From contig NVWZ01000015.1 in assembly GCA_002746365.1 (NCBI GenBank), forward strand, positions 21,974 through 27,793: DNA of 5,820 bases, written 5' to 3'. Within the stretch, counting starts at the first letter, position 1. Every line of letters begins with the position of its first letter. The notes beneath the pieces were generated by a model. The model had not been told where the DNA came from, did not search any database, and saw nothing but the letters and a program-made list of their open reading frames with translations. The DNA is from Thiotrichaceae bacterium (GTDB lineage Bacteria; Pseudomonadota; Gammaproteobacteria; SZUA-229). Below, in pieces: positions 5,757-5,820 of this stretch. Position numbers and translations under genes: made by a program.

Positions 5757-5820
5757 CGACAAAATACTGAAATTTATACGAATTTTCTTGATTTTTGCCC
5801 TGTTGTACTACAATTATTAG

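Larger units (their letters stand above)
5535..5820. other. 286-bp gene-free region upstream of the channel gene
   Basis: This AT-rich stretch runs from the channel start to the window edge. It holds the channel ribosome binding site, a likely promoter (5606-5633), three copies of an 11-bp motif (5617-5756) and, near the edge, an 11-bp palindrome TTGTACTACAA (5803-5813). A possible rightward promoter for a gene beyond the edge (TTGATT at 5789-5794 and TACAAT at 5809-5814, spacer only 14-15 nt) is too weak to call. No coding frame has a ribosome binding site. Confidence 0.6.

Noticed and set aside
5789..5814. Rightward promoter at the window edge
   Set aside because: The -35 and -10 matches are imperfect with a spacer about two nucleotides short, and the gene it would serve is outside the window.

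Overview
The window is an ordinary chromosomal stretch from what is most likely an AT-leaning gammaproteobacterium. The evidence is the close residue-by-residue agreement of MutM, PurT and MscS with their enterobacterial counterparts, two envelope proteins of proteobacterial type (a DUF481 protein and a small beta-barrel), and the order DUF4340-like / DUF6524-like / mutM, which I remember from other gammaproteobacteria but could not search. Genus cannot be fixed from the sequence.

Left half, all on the + strand: the 3' end of an envelope-type gene cut by the window edge (2-436); a promoter with a perfect TATAAT box and an inverted repeat touching its -35 (473-519); a four-helix membrane protein (552-977) only 18 nt ahead of mutM, the 8-oxoguanine/Fapy DNA glycosylase (996-1811); purT, formate-dependent GAR transformylase (1867-3048); and a secreted outer-membrane beta-barrel protein 25 nt after purT (3074-3688).

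The middle (3689-3886) is a short convergent intergenic region crowded with symmetrical DNA: a 28-bp perfect inverted repeat (3707-3775), an imperfect 12-bp direct repeat, a 10-bp palindrome and a strong two-way intrinsic terminator (3837-3866).

Right half, on the - strand: a small-conductance mechanosensitive channel (4716-5534, start moved to an internal ATG with a good ribosome binding site), then a DUF481 outer-membrane protein (3887-4630). A terminator-like hairpin lies between them. Upstream of the channel gene are 286 bp without a gene, holding a likely promoter for the channel and three copies of an 11-bp motif that resembles the E. coli OmpR box as I remember it.

Functionally this is housekeeping (DNA repair, purine synthesis) beside envelope and osmotic-stress genes. 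I see no mobile element, phage gene, CRISPR array, toxin-antitoxin pair or RNA gene, and no convincing new multi-gene system. The items most worth a second look are the 28-bp palindrome, the OmpR-like repeats upstream of the channel gene, and the unknown membrane protein coupled to mutM.
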